DNA from: Planctomycetia bacterium
GTDB lineage: Bacteria; Planctomycetota; Planctomycetia; Pirellulales; UBA1268
Length of the DNA: 35,716 nt
Direction of reading: 5' to 3'
Assembly (NCBI GenBank): GCA_009924545.1
Contig: RFRL01000010.1
Location: forward strand, 1-35,716
The notes beneath the pieces are model-generated. The model searched no databases. It was not told the origin of the DNA and saw nothing but the letters and a program-made list of their open reading frames with translations. Within the stretch, counting starts at the first letter, position 1. Each line of letters begins with the position of its first letter. This document shows positions 12,168 to 19,817 of the stretch, in pieces. The translations under genes were made by a program, and so were the position numbers.

Positions 12168-14614
12168 CAGTGGTTGAAGACGAATTCGGGGGAGTTGAGC
12201 AGGGCCCAGAAGACGTCCTCCAGGGCCTGGCGGGGATCGGGTGCCTGCAGCACCATGGCGATCGTTTCCTGGCGCTCGCGCTCGTTGGGGAGGCGCCCGT
12301 AGCAGCGCACGAAGAGCTCGTCGAGGACCGCGGTCGGCGTCATCCCGGCGGTGAGGAGGCGCGGCACGAGTTTGCCCTGGGCGATGCGATCGTTGGCGGC
12401 GTCGCCGTTGAGCAGGTGCAGCGCCTGGGAGAGGCTCGGATCCATGCGGACGGCGCAGGTGCACACGTCCTCGCGCGTGGCACGGCCGAAGGTGGTGAGG
12501 AAGTAGTTGGTGGTCCGGCCGTCGGCCACCTCCACCGCCCGTCCCCCCTGTGGCAGTCCGGGGAACTTGGTCCGCGTCTCGGTGACCTGGGTGAGCACGT
12601 CGAGGAGCACCTCGGCCCGGATCCGCCGCACCGCCGCGTGCGAGAAGTTGGTGTTGTCGAGGGCGTTGGAGGGGTTGGTTTCGCAGGAGCGCTGGTAGGT
12701 CTCGGAGAGGAGGATTTCACGGACGAGGCTGCGGAAGTCCCAGCCGGAAGCGGCGAACCGGCGTCCCAACTCGTCGAGGAGCGGGCCATTGGAGGGAGGA
12801 TTGCTCACCCGGGCATCGTCCGGCTCGTGGACGATGCCGCGGCCGTGGAAGTGGGTCCAGGCGAGGTTGGCGACGTGCTTGGCGAAGTAGGGGTTCTCGG
12901 CCGTGGTGATCCACGCCGCCAGTGCCTCGCGGCGGTCGCGGTCGGCCACCCGCGGCACTTCGCCGCCGAGGAACTTCGGGGCCACCGTCTGGCCGGTGAC
13001 CGGATGCTTCACGTCGCCCGAGCCGGCGTCGTAGATGATCGTCTCGCGCGGGTCGGCGGCACGCTTCCGCCCGATCTGCGGGAAGAAGGCGGCGAAGCCG
13101 TAGTAGTCGTCCATCGTCCAGCGGTCGAAGGGATGGTTGTGGCACTGGGCGCACTGGATACGCATCCCGAGGAAGGCCTGGGCGACGTTCTCGGCGAGCT
13201 TGAGCGTGTTCCGCTCGAGCTGGAAGTAGTTGGTGGGCGGGTTCTCGAAGGTGCCGCCGGAGGCGGTGAGGAGATCGCGGACCATCTGATCAACCGGCTG
13301 GTTGGCGGCGATGCGCTGCTCGAGCCAGTGGTGGTAGAGGATCGCCCCCTTGGGGCTGACGACGTTGTTCTGCGAGCGGATCTGGAGCATGTCGGCCCAC
13401 TTCATCACCCACAGGTCGACGAACTCTTCCCGGGTGAGGAGCCGATCGACGAGGCGCGCCCGCTTGTCGGCCGAGGTGTCGGCGAGGAACGCCTCCCGCT
13501 CCGCCGCCGTGGGGAGCAGGCCGACCACGTCGAGCATGACGCGGCGGAGGAATGTGGCGTCGTCGCACACCGCTGACGGAGTGATCCGCAGGGCCGCCAG
13601 CTTGGCATCGACGAGATCGTCGATCCAGTTGCCGCCCGGCGTGCCACCCGCGGACGCCGTCGTCGGCCCGAGGCCGGTCGGGATCACCACCACCGGCACC
13701 CCCACGGTGATCGTGTCGTAGCGAGCCATGATGAAGGCCTCGCCCCGGTCGCCGCTGGTGATCCGGCCGTCCACGCTCACCTTCGCCGACTGATCGTTGT
13801 TGGAGCCGTACCAGACCAGGTCGGTGACGTCGCGGTCGGTGCCGTCGGCGAACCGGGCGACGGCGACCAGTCGCTGGGTGGCCGCCGCGCCCTCGAGGAG
13901 GGCCTGTGGCGGGTGGAGGTCGAGGCCCACGAGGCGCGGCACCGCGGTGGGGTCGTCGGGGGCGCCCGCGGCGATCCAGTCGACGAGCGTCCTCGCCAGG
14001 AGGCTGTCGGCGGTGAACCGTTTGCCACCGGTGTGGGGCGCCGTGCCCACCGCCTTCCGCACCAGCAGGCTCTCCTCCGGGTTGGCCAGGTCGATGCGCC
14101 GCCCGGGGAGCTCCCGGGTGATGCGCTGGTAGTCGCCGGCGGGGTCGAAGCCGAAGAGCGACAGCCGGAAACCGTCCTTGCCGCGGGCCGCGCCGTGGCA
14201 ACTGCCCATGTTGCAGCCACCGCGGGCGAAGACCGGCATCACGTCGAGCCGGAAGGAGAGGGGCGGGTCGGAGGTGGCCGACACCACCACCAGCGGAATC
14301 TCCACCGTCCGCCCGCCATGGCTGATGCGGACGAGCCCTTCGCCATCGGCCAGGGGCCGGAACAGGAGACCTCCGTCGAGCGCCTCGACGGCGGCCAGCT
14401 GCGGGGCGAGGAGCGTGCACGCGGCGCGGTCGGTGACGTCGCGCGTGCGGCCGTCGGCGAGCGTCTCCTGGACGATGACGCGCTGCCGGTCGCGCGCCGA
14501 GTCGAGGCGCACTCCCGGCGGGTAGGCATGCAGTGCCACCACCTCGTCGGCGGGGGCAGCGGCGCGCGCCACGGCGGCCGACAGGATCGACGCGAGGAGC
14601 AGGAGGCGCGTCAT
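12167..14614 (-). CDS. Exported haem-binding DUF1549/DUF1553 protein with N-terminal Ig-like domain
   Basis: An 815-aa protein from ATG 14614, which overlaps the previous stop as ATGA. Order: signal peptide (1-20); a bacterial Ig-like (Big_2-type) domain to about residue 112; a cytochrome-like segment GGCNMGSCHGAARGKDG, in which the haem motif is CX4CH (C134-H140); a second Ig-like stretch around 250-350; DUF1549 with LRRVMLDVVGLLPT and a classical CAQCH (C488-H492) followed by NHPFDRW; and DUF1553 (HFHGRGIVHEPDD...LLDELGRRF...YQRS). This architecture is typical of planctomycetes. The domains are exported, but their biochemical role is not established. Neighbours on both sides belong to the same coupled operon. 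The extended track N-terminus covers the PPC gene and is not used. Confidence 0.9.
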   Translation of the reverse strand: MTRLLLLASILSAAVARAAAPADEVVALHAYPPGVRLDSARDRQRVIVQETLADGRTRDVTDRAACTLLAPQLAAVEALDGGLLFRPLADGEGLVRISHGGRTVEIPLVVVSATSDPPLSFRLDVMPVFARGGCNMGSCHGAARGKDGFRLSLFGFDPAGDYQRITRELPGRRIDLANPEESLLVRKAVGTAPHTGGKRFTADSLLARTLVDWIAAGAPDDPTAVPRLVGLDLHPPQALLEGAAATQRLVAVARFADGTDRDVTDLVWYGSNNDQSAKVSVDGRITSGDRGEAFIMARYDTITVGVPVVVIPTGLGPTTASAGGTPGGNWIDDLVDAKLAALRITPSAVCDDATFLRRVMLDVVGLLPTAAEREAFLADTSADKRARLVDRLLTREEFVDLWVMKWADMLQIRSQNNVVSPKGAILYHHWLEQRIAANQPVDQMVRDLLTASGGTFENPPTNYFQLERNTLKLAENVAQAFLGMRIQCAQCHNHPFDRWTMDDYYGFAAFFPQIGRKRAADPRETIIYDAGSGDVKHPVTGQTVAPKFLGGEVPRVADRDRREALAAWITTAENPYFAKHVANLAWTHFHGRGIVHEPDDARVSNPPSNGPLLDELGRRFAASGWDFRSLVREILLSETYQRSCETNPSNALDNTNFSHAAVRRIRAEVLLDVLTQVTETRTKFPGLPQGGRAVEVADGRTTNYFLTTFGRATREDVCTCAVRMDPSLSQALHLLNGDAANDRIAQGKLVPRLLTAGMTPTAVLDELFVRCYGRLPNERERQETIAMVLQAPDPRQALEDVFWALLNSPEFVFNH

Positions 14615-17040
14615 GGGTTCGATCCCCCGAGGGCAGCCGTTTGCAGCGGCCGGTCGATCCGCAGTTGTGTGGCCGGCATCCGATGGACGACGAAGTGGTT
14701 GCCGAGCGGTACCTCGACCTGGAAGAAGATGTTGTCGTGCTTGCCGGGCGGGGCCTTGGGCCCGACTTTGATCGGCACCACCAGTTCGGTGGCGCCGGCG
14801 GCCAGTTCGGCGTCGGCCGCTTCGACGCCGGCCGGGAGCCCCAGCACCTTGACGCGGGCGGTGCCGGCGAACGCCGCCGGCTTGGTGAGCGTGCCCACCA
14901 GCCGGGTGTCGGTCCCCACCTCGGCCGTGATCCGGGCCACGGTCATCTCCACCATCGGCTCCACGACGCGGATCCGCACCGGTCGGCTGCACACGACAGT
15001 GCCCTCTTCGCGCCCGCGAAGCAAGCCCGTGACCACCACCGGCCACTCGCGCGGCGCCGCGTCGGCCTTCGCATTGAGCGTGAACGAGGCCTGCGTCGCA
15101 CCGTCGGCCACGTCGACGTCGGTTTGGGCGGTGATCCCTGGCGGCTTGAAGAGGAAGCCGAGGCGGACCTTGCCCGTGGCCCCATCCCCGCGCCGGACCT
15201 GCACGGCGAGGTCGAGCGATCCGCCGCGCACCAGCGGCACCACCGGGTCTTCGACGTCGACATGCAGGGGGGCCGGTTGCACGACCGCCACCGGCAGCCG
15301 GTCGGACACACTCGTCCGGTAAACCGAGTTGTTGGGCAGGCCGAACACGAGCGCCGTCGTCTGCCGCAGGCCGCCGAGAGGTTGGCCGGCGGCGACGTTT
15401 GTCGCAGCTCCCGTGGTGGCTTCGTGCGCCTGGCAGGCCAAGCGAGCCAGTCCTGTGGACTCGGCTGCTCCCGTGGGGGCCTCGAGCACGAGGAGAGTGG
15501 CGCTGGCGCCCGTCGCCACCGGGGCCACCGTGGCCTGCACGCCCGGGGGCAGATCGAGGCAGGCGACGTCGACGTCACCGGAAAACTCACTCCGCGCCGC
15601 GTTGAGCAGCAGGGCTGTGCGGTTGCCGCGGGGGACCACCCCGACAAGGCGGTCCTGGGTGTTGTTGCGCCCCGGCGGGATCGACACCTGCACCTCGGGG
15701 AGCACAGGTTCCACCTCCAGCCACCAGACGAAGTCGTCGCCACCGCGCCGCTGGTGGTCGGACACGCGGAGGAGGAACGACCCGTTGTCGGGGGTCGTCA
15801 CCTTGAGCGTGGCGTCGGGGCTGTCGCCGTCGTCGTTGGAGGTGATCCGGGCGCGCCTCGTATCGTCTTGGTGGGCCGCCACCACCAGGTCGACGGGCGC
15901 TCCCACACGCCGGCCGAAGGAGCGCACATGCCAGGCCGTGCCGCGCGGTGCCGCGACGCGCACCCAGTCGACGTCGCCGGGGGTGGCGAGCACCCCGACC
16001 AGCGCCGCCGGAGCGCTCGTCGCGGTGGGCTGCGCGGGATCGTCGTTGGGCTCGGCCTCGCGGACCACCGGCAGCGACGACACCCGCAGGGGCACGCCCA
16101 CGGGGCCGACCACGCCGTCCTTCACCGGCAACACGTCGGCCAACCCGGCGTCGATGCTTGCCGCGGTGGGCACCCTCACGCGCGCGGTGAACGGGCCGGA
16201 CGGGTCACCGAGCCACGTCACGTCGAGTTCGGAGCCCGGGGCCCCGCCGGGGGGCCAGGCCACGTGCGGCACGGGAAACCCGCCCACGTGGAGCAGGTAG
16301 ACGCAGCCGTCGTTGCCGCCGTAGGCGCTCTCGCGCACCCGGAGAAAATAGTCGCCGTCGGCCGGCGCGGTGACGGCGAGCATCGTGTCCTGGGCGAGGA
16401 GGGGATGATCGTCGCGCTCGGCGATCACCTCACCGGCGGCGGTGACGATCTCCAGGTGCGGGTCGAACATCTCCTGGTCGAGGCGCACCGCATCGACCGC
16501 CACGGCGATCCGGTCGCCGGCCCGGGCACGGACCCGGAACATGTCGACATCCTCGGCGGTGATCACCCCCGCCACCGTCCGGCCGGGGCCCGTCAGCGGG
16601 ACGTCGCCCGCCGTGGCGAGATCGTTGTTGGGCTCCTGCTCGGCCATCTGCTCGAGCACCCCGACGCGGAACATCCGCAGTTCCGACAGCCCCTCCGCGG
16701 TGCGCACGCGGAGGCGGTGGTTGCCCGGCGGGCACGCGGCGGGGATCTCGACCCGGGCCCGAACGCGGTTACCGTCGACGTTGGCGACTTCGAGCACCCG
16801 GATGGTGCCGGTCTCGAAGAACAGTTCGCGGACCTCGGCCAGCGACCGGCCGGAGAGCACGATCTCCACGGTGCTGCCCTGCTGACCGCCACCGGGGAAC
16901 ACGCGGTCGATCGTCGGCGCGGCCCAGACGGGCGTGGCCACGAGCAGGCCCGCGAGTAGCCCACCCACGCCAAAGAGCAGGGAGCCGGCGCGGGGGCGGA
17001 ATCCCCGGGCGCGAGTCGGGGGGCGACAGTGGCTCGTCAC
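14611..17040 (-). CDS. Secreted PPC-domain (pre-peptidase C-terminal) protein
   Basis: The chosen start is GTG 17040, because GGAGG lies five bases upstream and the protein then opens with a signal peptide ending near TPVWAAP; the length is 809 aa. A GTG at 17124, three bases after the DUF1501 stop, is an alternative. After the signal peptide comes an IPT/TIG-like segment (IDRVFPGGGQQGSTVEIVLSG). Two PPC domains follow, marked by the EPN(N/D)D signatures EQEPNNDLATA and EAEPNDDPAQPT and by DVDMFRVRARAGDRI and DVDWVRVAA. The C-terminal half is a run of beta-sandwich-like regions without catalytic motifs. PPC domains accompany secreted proteins and often bind calcium or surfaces; here no enzyme is attached. 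It is the second gene of the DUF1501 operon and overlaps the next gene by ATGA. Confidence 0.83.
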   Translation of the reverse strand: MTSHCRPPTRARGFRPRAGSLLFGVGGLLAGLLVATPVWAAPTIDRVFPGGGQQGSTVEIVLSGRSLAEVRELFFETGTIRVLEVANVDGNRVRARVEIPAACPPGNHRLRVRTAEGLSELRMFRVGVLEQMAEQEPNNDLATAGDVPLTGPGRTVAGVITAEDVDMFRVRARAGDRIAVAVDAVRLDQEMFDPHLEIVTAAGEVIAERDDHPLLAQDTMLAVTAPADGDYFLRVRESAYGGNDGCVYLLHVGGFPVPHVAWPPGGAPGSELDVTWLGDPSGPFTARVRVPTAASIDAGLADVLPVKDGVVGPVGVPLRVSSLPVVREAEPNDDPAQPTATSAPAALVGVLATPGDVDWVRVAAPRGTAWHVRSFGRRVGAPVDLVVAAHQDDTRRARITSNDDGDSPDATLKVTTPDNGSFLLRVSDHQRRGGDDFVWWLEVEPVLPEVQVSIPPGRNNTQDRLVGVVPRGNRTALLLNAARSEFSGDVDVACLDLPPGVQATVAPVATGASATLLVLEAPTGAAESTGLARLACQAHEATTGAATNVAAGQPLGGLRQTTALVFGLPNNSVYRTSVSDRLPVAVVQPAPLHVDVEDPVVPLVRGGSLDLAVQVRRGDGATGKVRLGFLFKPPGITAQTDVDVADGATQASFTLNAKADAAPREWPVVVTGLLRGREEGTVVCSRPVRIRVVEPMVEMTVARITAEVGTDTRLVGTLTKPAAFAGTARVKVLGLPAGVEAADAELAAGATELVVPIKVGPKAPPGKHDNIFFQVEVPLGNHFVVHRMPATQLRIDRPLQTAALGGSNP

Positions 17041-17127
17041 GCGATCCTCCGGAAAGGAACCCGCCGGGGCACGAGGCCCCTGCCACGCTCGGGGCCGGGG
17101 CGGGATCGGGTGCGGCTGGGGCACGGG

Positions 17128-18417
17128 TCAGGCCAGCAGGTCCTTGCGGACGGTGCCGCCGTCGACGATCTCGATCGGCCGATTACCGGGGGCCATCAGT
17201 TCCTTCTCGGCCACGATGCCCAGGCAGTGGTACACCGTCGTGGCCAGGTCCTCGATCGACAGCGGCTTGTCGGCGGGCTCGGCGGCGATGGCATCGGAAC
17301 TGCCGTAGATCTGGCCGGCGCGGATCCCGCCCCCGGCCAGCACCACGCTGAACACCTTCGGCCAGTGGTCGCGGCCGGCGTCGTTGTTGATTTTCGGGGT
17401 CCGCCCGAACTCGCTCGACACCATCACGAGCGTCGAGGCCAGGAGCCCCCGCTGCTCGAGATCGGTGACGAGGGCCGCGAACGCCTGGTCGAACGGCGGC
17501 AGGGTGCGCGTGATGTTGTCGCGGATCTTCTGGTGCATGTCCCAGCCGCCGTACGACAGCGTGACGAAGCGGACCCCCGCCTCCACCAGCCGCCGTGCCA
17601 GCAGCATCCGCTGCCCGGCCTGGTTGCGGCCGTAGCTGTCGCGGACCGCCGCCGGTTCGGCGGCGATGTCGAAGGCGCCGCGCGCCTCGTCGGAACTGAC
17701 CAGCGCGTAGGCCCGCTGGTAGAAGGAATCCATCGCGGCGAGGTTCTCGGAATCCTCGAGCCGCTGGAAATGGCGGCCGACGACGTCGCGGAGGCGCTGC
17801 CGGGTGGCGAAGCGGGCGCCGTCGACGCCGCCCGGCAGGGCCAGGTCGCGGACCTTGAACCCCTCGTCGGCCGGATCGGACCCGATGGAGAACGGGCCGT
17901 AGCCACTGCCGAGGTAGCCGGCACCGGCATCGGGGGCCGGCAGACGCGGGATGCAGACGTACGGGGGCAGGTCGGCACGGGGGCCCAGTTCGTGGGAGAC
18001 CACGCTCCCCAGGCTGGGGAAGGTGAGGGCCGGGCTGGGACGGTACCCGGTGAACATGTTGTGCGTGCCGCGCTCGTGCGCCGCCTCGCCGTGGGTCATC
18101 GACCGGATCACGGTGAGCCGGTCGGCGATCTTGGCGGTGCGGGCGAGCTGCTCGTTGAACTGCACGCCCGGCAGGGCGGTGTCGATGGCGGCCATGTCGC
18201 CGCGGTATTCCACCGGCGCCAGCGGCTTGGGGTCGAACGTCTCCTGCTGGGCCCAGCCGCCGGGGAGCCAGATGTGGATGACGCTCTTCGCGGTGCCCTC
18301 GAAGTGGTGGAACGACTTGGCGTCGGCCCGGGCTGCCTGCAGCTTCAGGTACGACCCGAGGGACAGCCCCAACCCGCCGAGGGCCCCCACCTGGAGAAAC
18401 TCACGCCGGCCGCTCAT
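17128..18417 (-). CDS. DUF1501 protein with Tat signal
   Basis: A 429-aa protein from ATG 18417, with GGGGAGA about 8 bases upstream. The N-terminus SGRREFLQVGALGGLGLSLG is a twin-arginine signal. The body matches DUF1501, an alkaline phosphatase/sulfatase-superfamily relative abundant in planctomycetes: VIHIWLPGGWAQQETFDPKP near the N-terminus, SMTHGEAAHERGTHNMFTGY, LSYGGWDMHQ, SSEFGRTPKINNDAGRDHWP, and the C-terminal TVYHCLGI. Asp/His residues in these segments may form a metal site, but the reaction is unknown. It is probably the first gene of an operon continuing into the PPC, DUF1549/1553 and WD40 genes. Export in folded form through Tat suggests a cofactor or metal is loaded in the cytoplasm; this is inference. 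Confidence 0.92.
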   Translation of the reverse strand: MSGRREFLQVGALGGLGLSLGSYLKLQAARADAKSFHHFEGTAKSVIHIWLPGGWAQQETFDPKPLAPVEYRGDMAAIDTALPGVQFNEQLARTAKIADRLTVIRSMTHGEAAHERGTHNMFTGYRPSPALTFPSLGSVVSHELGPRADLPPYVCIPRLPAPDAGAGYLGSGYGPFSIGSDPADEGFKVRDLALPGGVDGARFATRQRLRDVVGRHFQRLEDSENLAAMDSFYQRAYALVSSDEARGAFDIAAEPAAVRDSYGRNQAGQRMLLARRLVEAGVRFVTLSYGGWDMHQKIRDNITRTLPPFDQAFAALVTDLEQRGLLASTLVMVSSEFGRTPKINNDAGRDHWPKVFSVVLAGGGIRAGQIYGSSDAIAAEPADKPLSIEDLATTVYHCLGIVAEKELMAPGNRPIEIVDGGTVRKDLLA

Positions 18418-18483
18418 CTGCCTGTCTCCCCGGGGAAAACGTCGAGCACGACGACCCCGTAATGTAAATCCGATCCACTACTG

Positions 18484-18493
18484 AAAGGAGGTG
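18484..18493 (+). promoter_or_regulatory. Full-length Shine-Dalgarno sequence AAAGGAGGTG
   Basis: AAAGGAGGTG is complementary over all ten bases to the conserved 16S 3' end (CACCUCCUUU). After a two-base mismatch, CCAG (18496-18499) again fits the longer 16S 3' consensus. GTG 18499 lies seven bases after the GGAGG core. The bases GGTGCACC (18490-18497) form an 8-bp palindrome. Confidence 0.5.
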
Positions 18494-18498
18494 CACCA

Positions 18499-18639
18499 GT
18501 GGGTGGAATCGGTCGGCGATCGCGGTTTTCGGGCGATATACGCGGGCTGTACGCGGCCTTCGGCCGCGACGTGCGGCGGCGACGTGCGGCCGCGCGGTTT
18601 GGTCAAGCCGTGCGGTCAAGCAGGGCGGTCACGGTGTAA
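18499..18639 (+). CDS. Possible 46-codon Arg-rich small ORF with very strong RBS
   Basis: GTG 18499 opens a 46-codon frame ending with TAA at 18637-18639, too short for the ORF track. The product starts MGGIGRRSRFSGDIRGL and is strongly basic, with RDVRRRRAAARF in the middle. I do not recognise a family. The opening is loosely reminiscent of small MGGxGSGRR-type bacterial proteins, but this is not enough for an assignment. The case for a gene rests on the Shine-Dalgarno sequence at ideal spacing, not on composition, since Arg-rich frames arise by chance at this GC content. It could equally be a leader peptide or a non-coding RNA with an anti-anti-SD segment. It is divergent from the DUF1501 operon. 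Confidence 0.3.
   Translation: MGGIGRRSRFSGDIRGLYAAFGRDVRRRRAAARFGQAVRSSRAVTV
18552..18594 (+). repeat. Hairpin with duplicated 3' arm and 12-bp direct repeat
   Basis: CGCGGCC (18552-18558) pairs perfectly with GGCCGCG at 18562-18568 (loop TTC). An identical GGCCGCG occurs at 18588-18594, so the same 5' arm has two alternative partners. The direct repeat GCGACGTGCGGC is present at 18566-18577 and 18579-18590. This lies inside the 46-codon ORF. Confidence 0.5.
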
Positions 18640-18706
18640 GGTAGCGACCCCGGGTGCTCCAGGGCAGCAGGATGACCCCCCAGGCTCCACGGCGCGACGT
18701 GCCGAC

Positions 18707-18781
18707 ATGATGAGGGTGATCGCCGCGACGGTGCGGCCGGGGCGCGCGGCCGTGTTCGGATCGCACGCTCGCGGGACGGCG
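18707..18781 (+). pseudogene. Possible remnant of an MNT-type nucleotidyltransferase (antitoxin family)
   Basis: In the frame of the 18491-18859 ORF, 25 residues read MMRVIAATVRPGRAAVFGSH followed by ARGTA. This matches the start of the minimal nucleotidyltransferase (MNT) domain, where a helix precedes the LFGSxARGxA loop. The following residues should give a (D/S)SDIDLLV strand with the catalytic Asp pair, but the sequence instead becomes unrelated (AAVSVFGTDRRSG), and no other frame restores it. So if real, only the first motif survives. MNT proteins usually pair with HEPN proteins in toxin-antitoxin modules; no HEPN partner is present. A chance match cannot be excluded. Confidence 0.3.
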
Positions 18782-18952
18782 GCCGCCGTTTCCGTCTTCG
18801 GAACGGACCGTCGATCGGGGTTCGGCGTATCGGGAACGGAATGCTCGCGGATGCACTGAAACCCCGTGTCGTCGACCAAACCGCTTGAAACAATCCAGCG
18901 CCCCCGCGCGGACCGCGTCCCCGGAGTTCCGTCATGCTCAGTAAGTTGAGGT

Positions 18953-19795
18953 ATGTCTTCACGTGTGCTTCCAAGATGCGCGATCGGCGACGGTCTGACC
19001 TGTCCATCCTGCGGGAGTGTTGGCTCGACCCTCGTGGCTCGAAAGTCCCTGGTCACGGCACTGAGGCGATGCGGCGAATGCAAGTTGATGTTTCGCACGC
19101 CCACGACGACCGCCGAGGAAAACAGGGTTTTTTGTCGGGACCTCTATTCCCAGGGTTCCGTGACGGACATGCCCGATGACGAGCGGTTGAAGTCGCTCAT
19201 GGACTCGGGTTTTGCAGGCCGCGATCGGGACTTCAGCCCGTATGTGAAGGTGCTGGGGGCCCTCGGTGTGAAGCCGGGCGCGAGGATCCTGGACTTCGGC
19301 TGTTCGTGGGGCTACGGCAGTTGGCAGTTGCAAAGAAGCGGGTTCGAGGTGGACGCCTTCGAGATCTCCGAGTCGCGATGCCGCTTCGCGCGTGAAAAAC
19401 TGGGAGTCAATGCCTCCGACCGGATCGGCTCGATACCCGAAGGGAAATACGACGTTTTTTTCTCGGCACACGTGCTCGAGCATGTGCCGTCGGTTTCGTC
19501 GGCGATCGACCTCGCGCGGGCGAAAGTCGTGAGGGGCGGATTGTTCGTCGCCTTCACGGCGAATGGTTCCGAGGGCAATCGTCGTCGCGATCCGGTTGGT
19601 TGGGCTCGCTTGTGGGGACTGAATCACCCCAATTTCTTGGACGACGTCTCCTACCGCCACGTGTTTTCCGACATGCTGTTGGCGAGCGGTCCGTACGACC
19701 ACGAGCTCCTCGCGGATGCATGGCATCGCAGTGGCGTTCGAAGTCTGCCACTCGACGGCTATGAACTCTTGGCCGTCACGCGGATGGAGGGGTGA
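18953..19795 (+). CDS. Class I SAM-dependent methyltransferase with N-terminal zinc ribbon
   Basis: A 280-aa protein. Residues 17-43 carry CPSC...CGEC (C17, C20, C40, C43), a likely zinc ribbon. The Rossmann core has SAM motif I ARILDFGCSWGYGSW, then VDAFEISESRC and a motif IV-like YDVFFSAHVLEHVPSV, as in Methyltransf_23-type enzymes often found in sugar or surface-glycan gene clusters. The substrate is unknown. The start is uncertain: ATG 18953 has GAGG only one base upstream, whereas GTG 18965 would place that GAGG at 11 bases. The gene is less GC-biased than its neighbours (runs such as GTTTTTTGTC and GACGTTTTTTTCTC), which suggests acquisition by transfer. No other glycan gene is adjacent, so it looks like an isolated insert. 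Confidence 0.82.
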   Translation: MSSRVLPRCAIGDGLTCPSCGSVGSTLVARKSLVTALRRCGECKLMFRTPTTTAEENRVFCRDLYSQGSVTDMPDDERLKSLMDSGFAGRDRDFSPYVKVLGALGVKPGARILDFGCSWGYGSWQLQRSGFEVDAFEISESRCRFAREKLGVNASDRIGSIPEGKYDVFFSAHVLEHVPSVSSAIDLARAKVVRGGLFVAFTANGSEGNRRRDPVGWARLWGLNHPNFLDDVSYRHVFSDMLLASGPYDHELLADAWHRSGVRSLPLDGYELLAVTRMEG

Positions 19796-19817
19796 CCGGA
19801 TCGGACTCCCCGGGGCC

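Larger units (their letters stand above)
18418..18952. other. 535-bp gene-poor interval between DUF1501 operon and methyltransferase
   Basis: The interval starts with the only AT-rich patch of the area (GTAATGTAAATC, 18459-18470), which may hold the promoter of the DUF1501 operon; on the - strand it reads TTTACATTAC about 44 bp before ATG 18417. Further right are an unusually complete Shine-Dalgarno sequence, a 46-codon ORF, a duplicated hairpin arm and a possible nucleotidyltransferase remnant, listed separately. In 18782-18952 I see no gene or clear signal. The 134- and 162-aa - strand ORFs here have shadow-like composition. Confidence 0.5.

Noticed and set aside
14613-14630. GGGTTCGATCCCCC, resembling a tRNA T-arm
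   Set aside because: The arms do not pair over five bases, there is no acceptor stem or anticodon arm around it, and it lies in the overlap of two coding genes.
14533-16959. 808-aa + strand ORF opposite the PPC gene
   Set aside because: His/Arg/Gly-rich shadow; the - strand has signal peptide, PPC motifs and coupled overlap.
18491-18859. 122-aa + strand ORF as an intact gene
   Set aside because: Its start overlaps the Shine-Dalgarno core itself and most of it has no coding character; only the 25-residue MNT-like stretch was kept as a possible remnant.
18603-19104. - strand ORFs of 134 and 162 aa before and opposite the methyltransferase start
   Set aside because: Arg/Ser/Pro-rich, no motif, overlapping each other in different frames.
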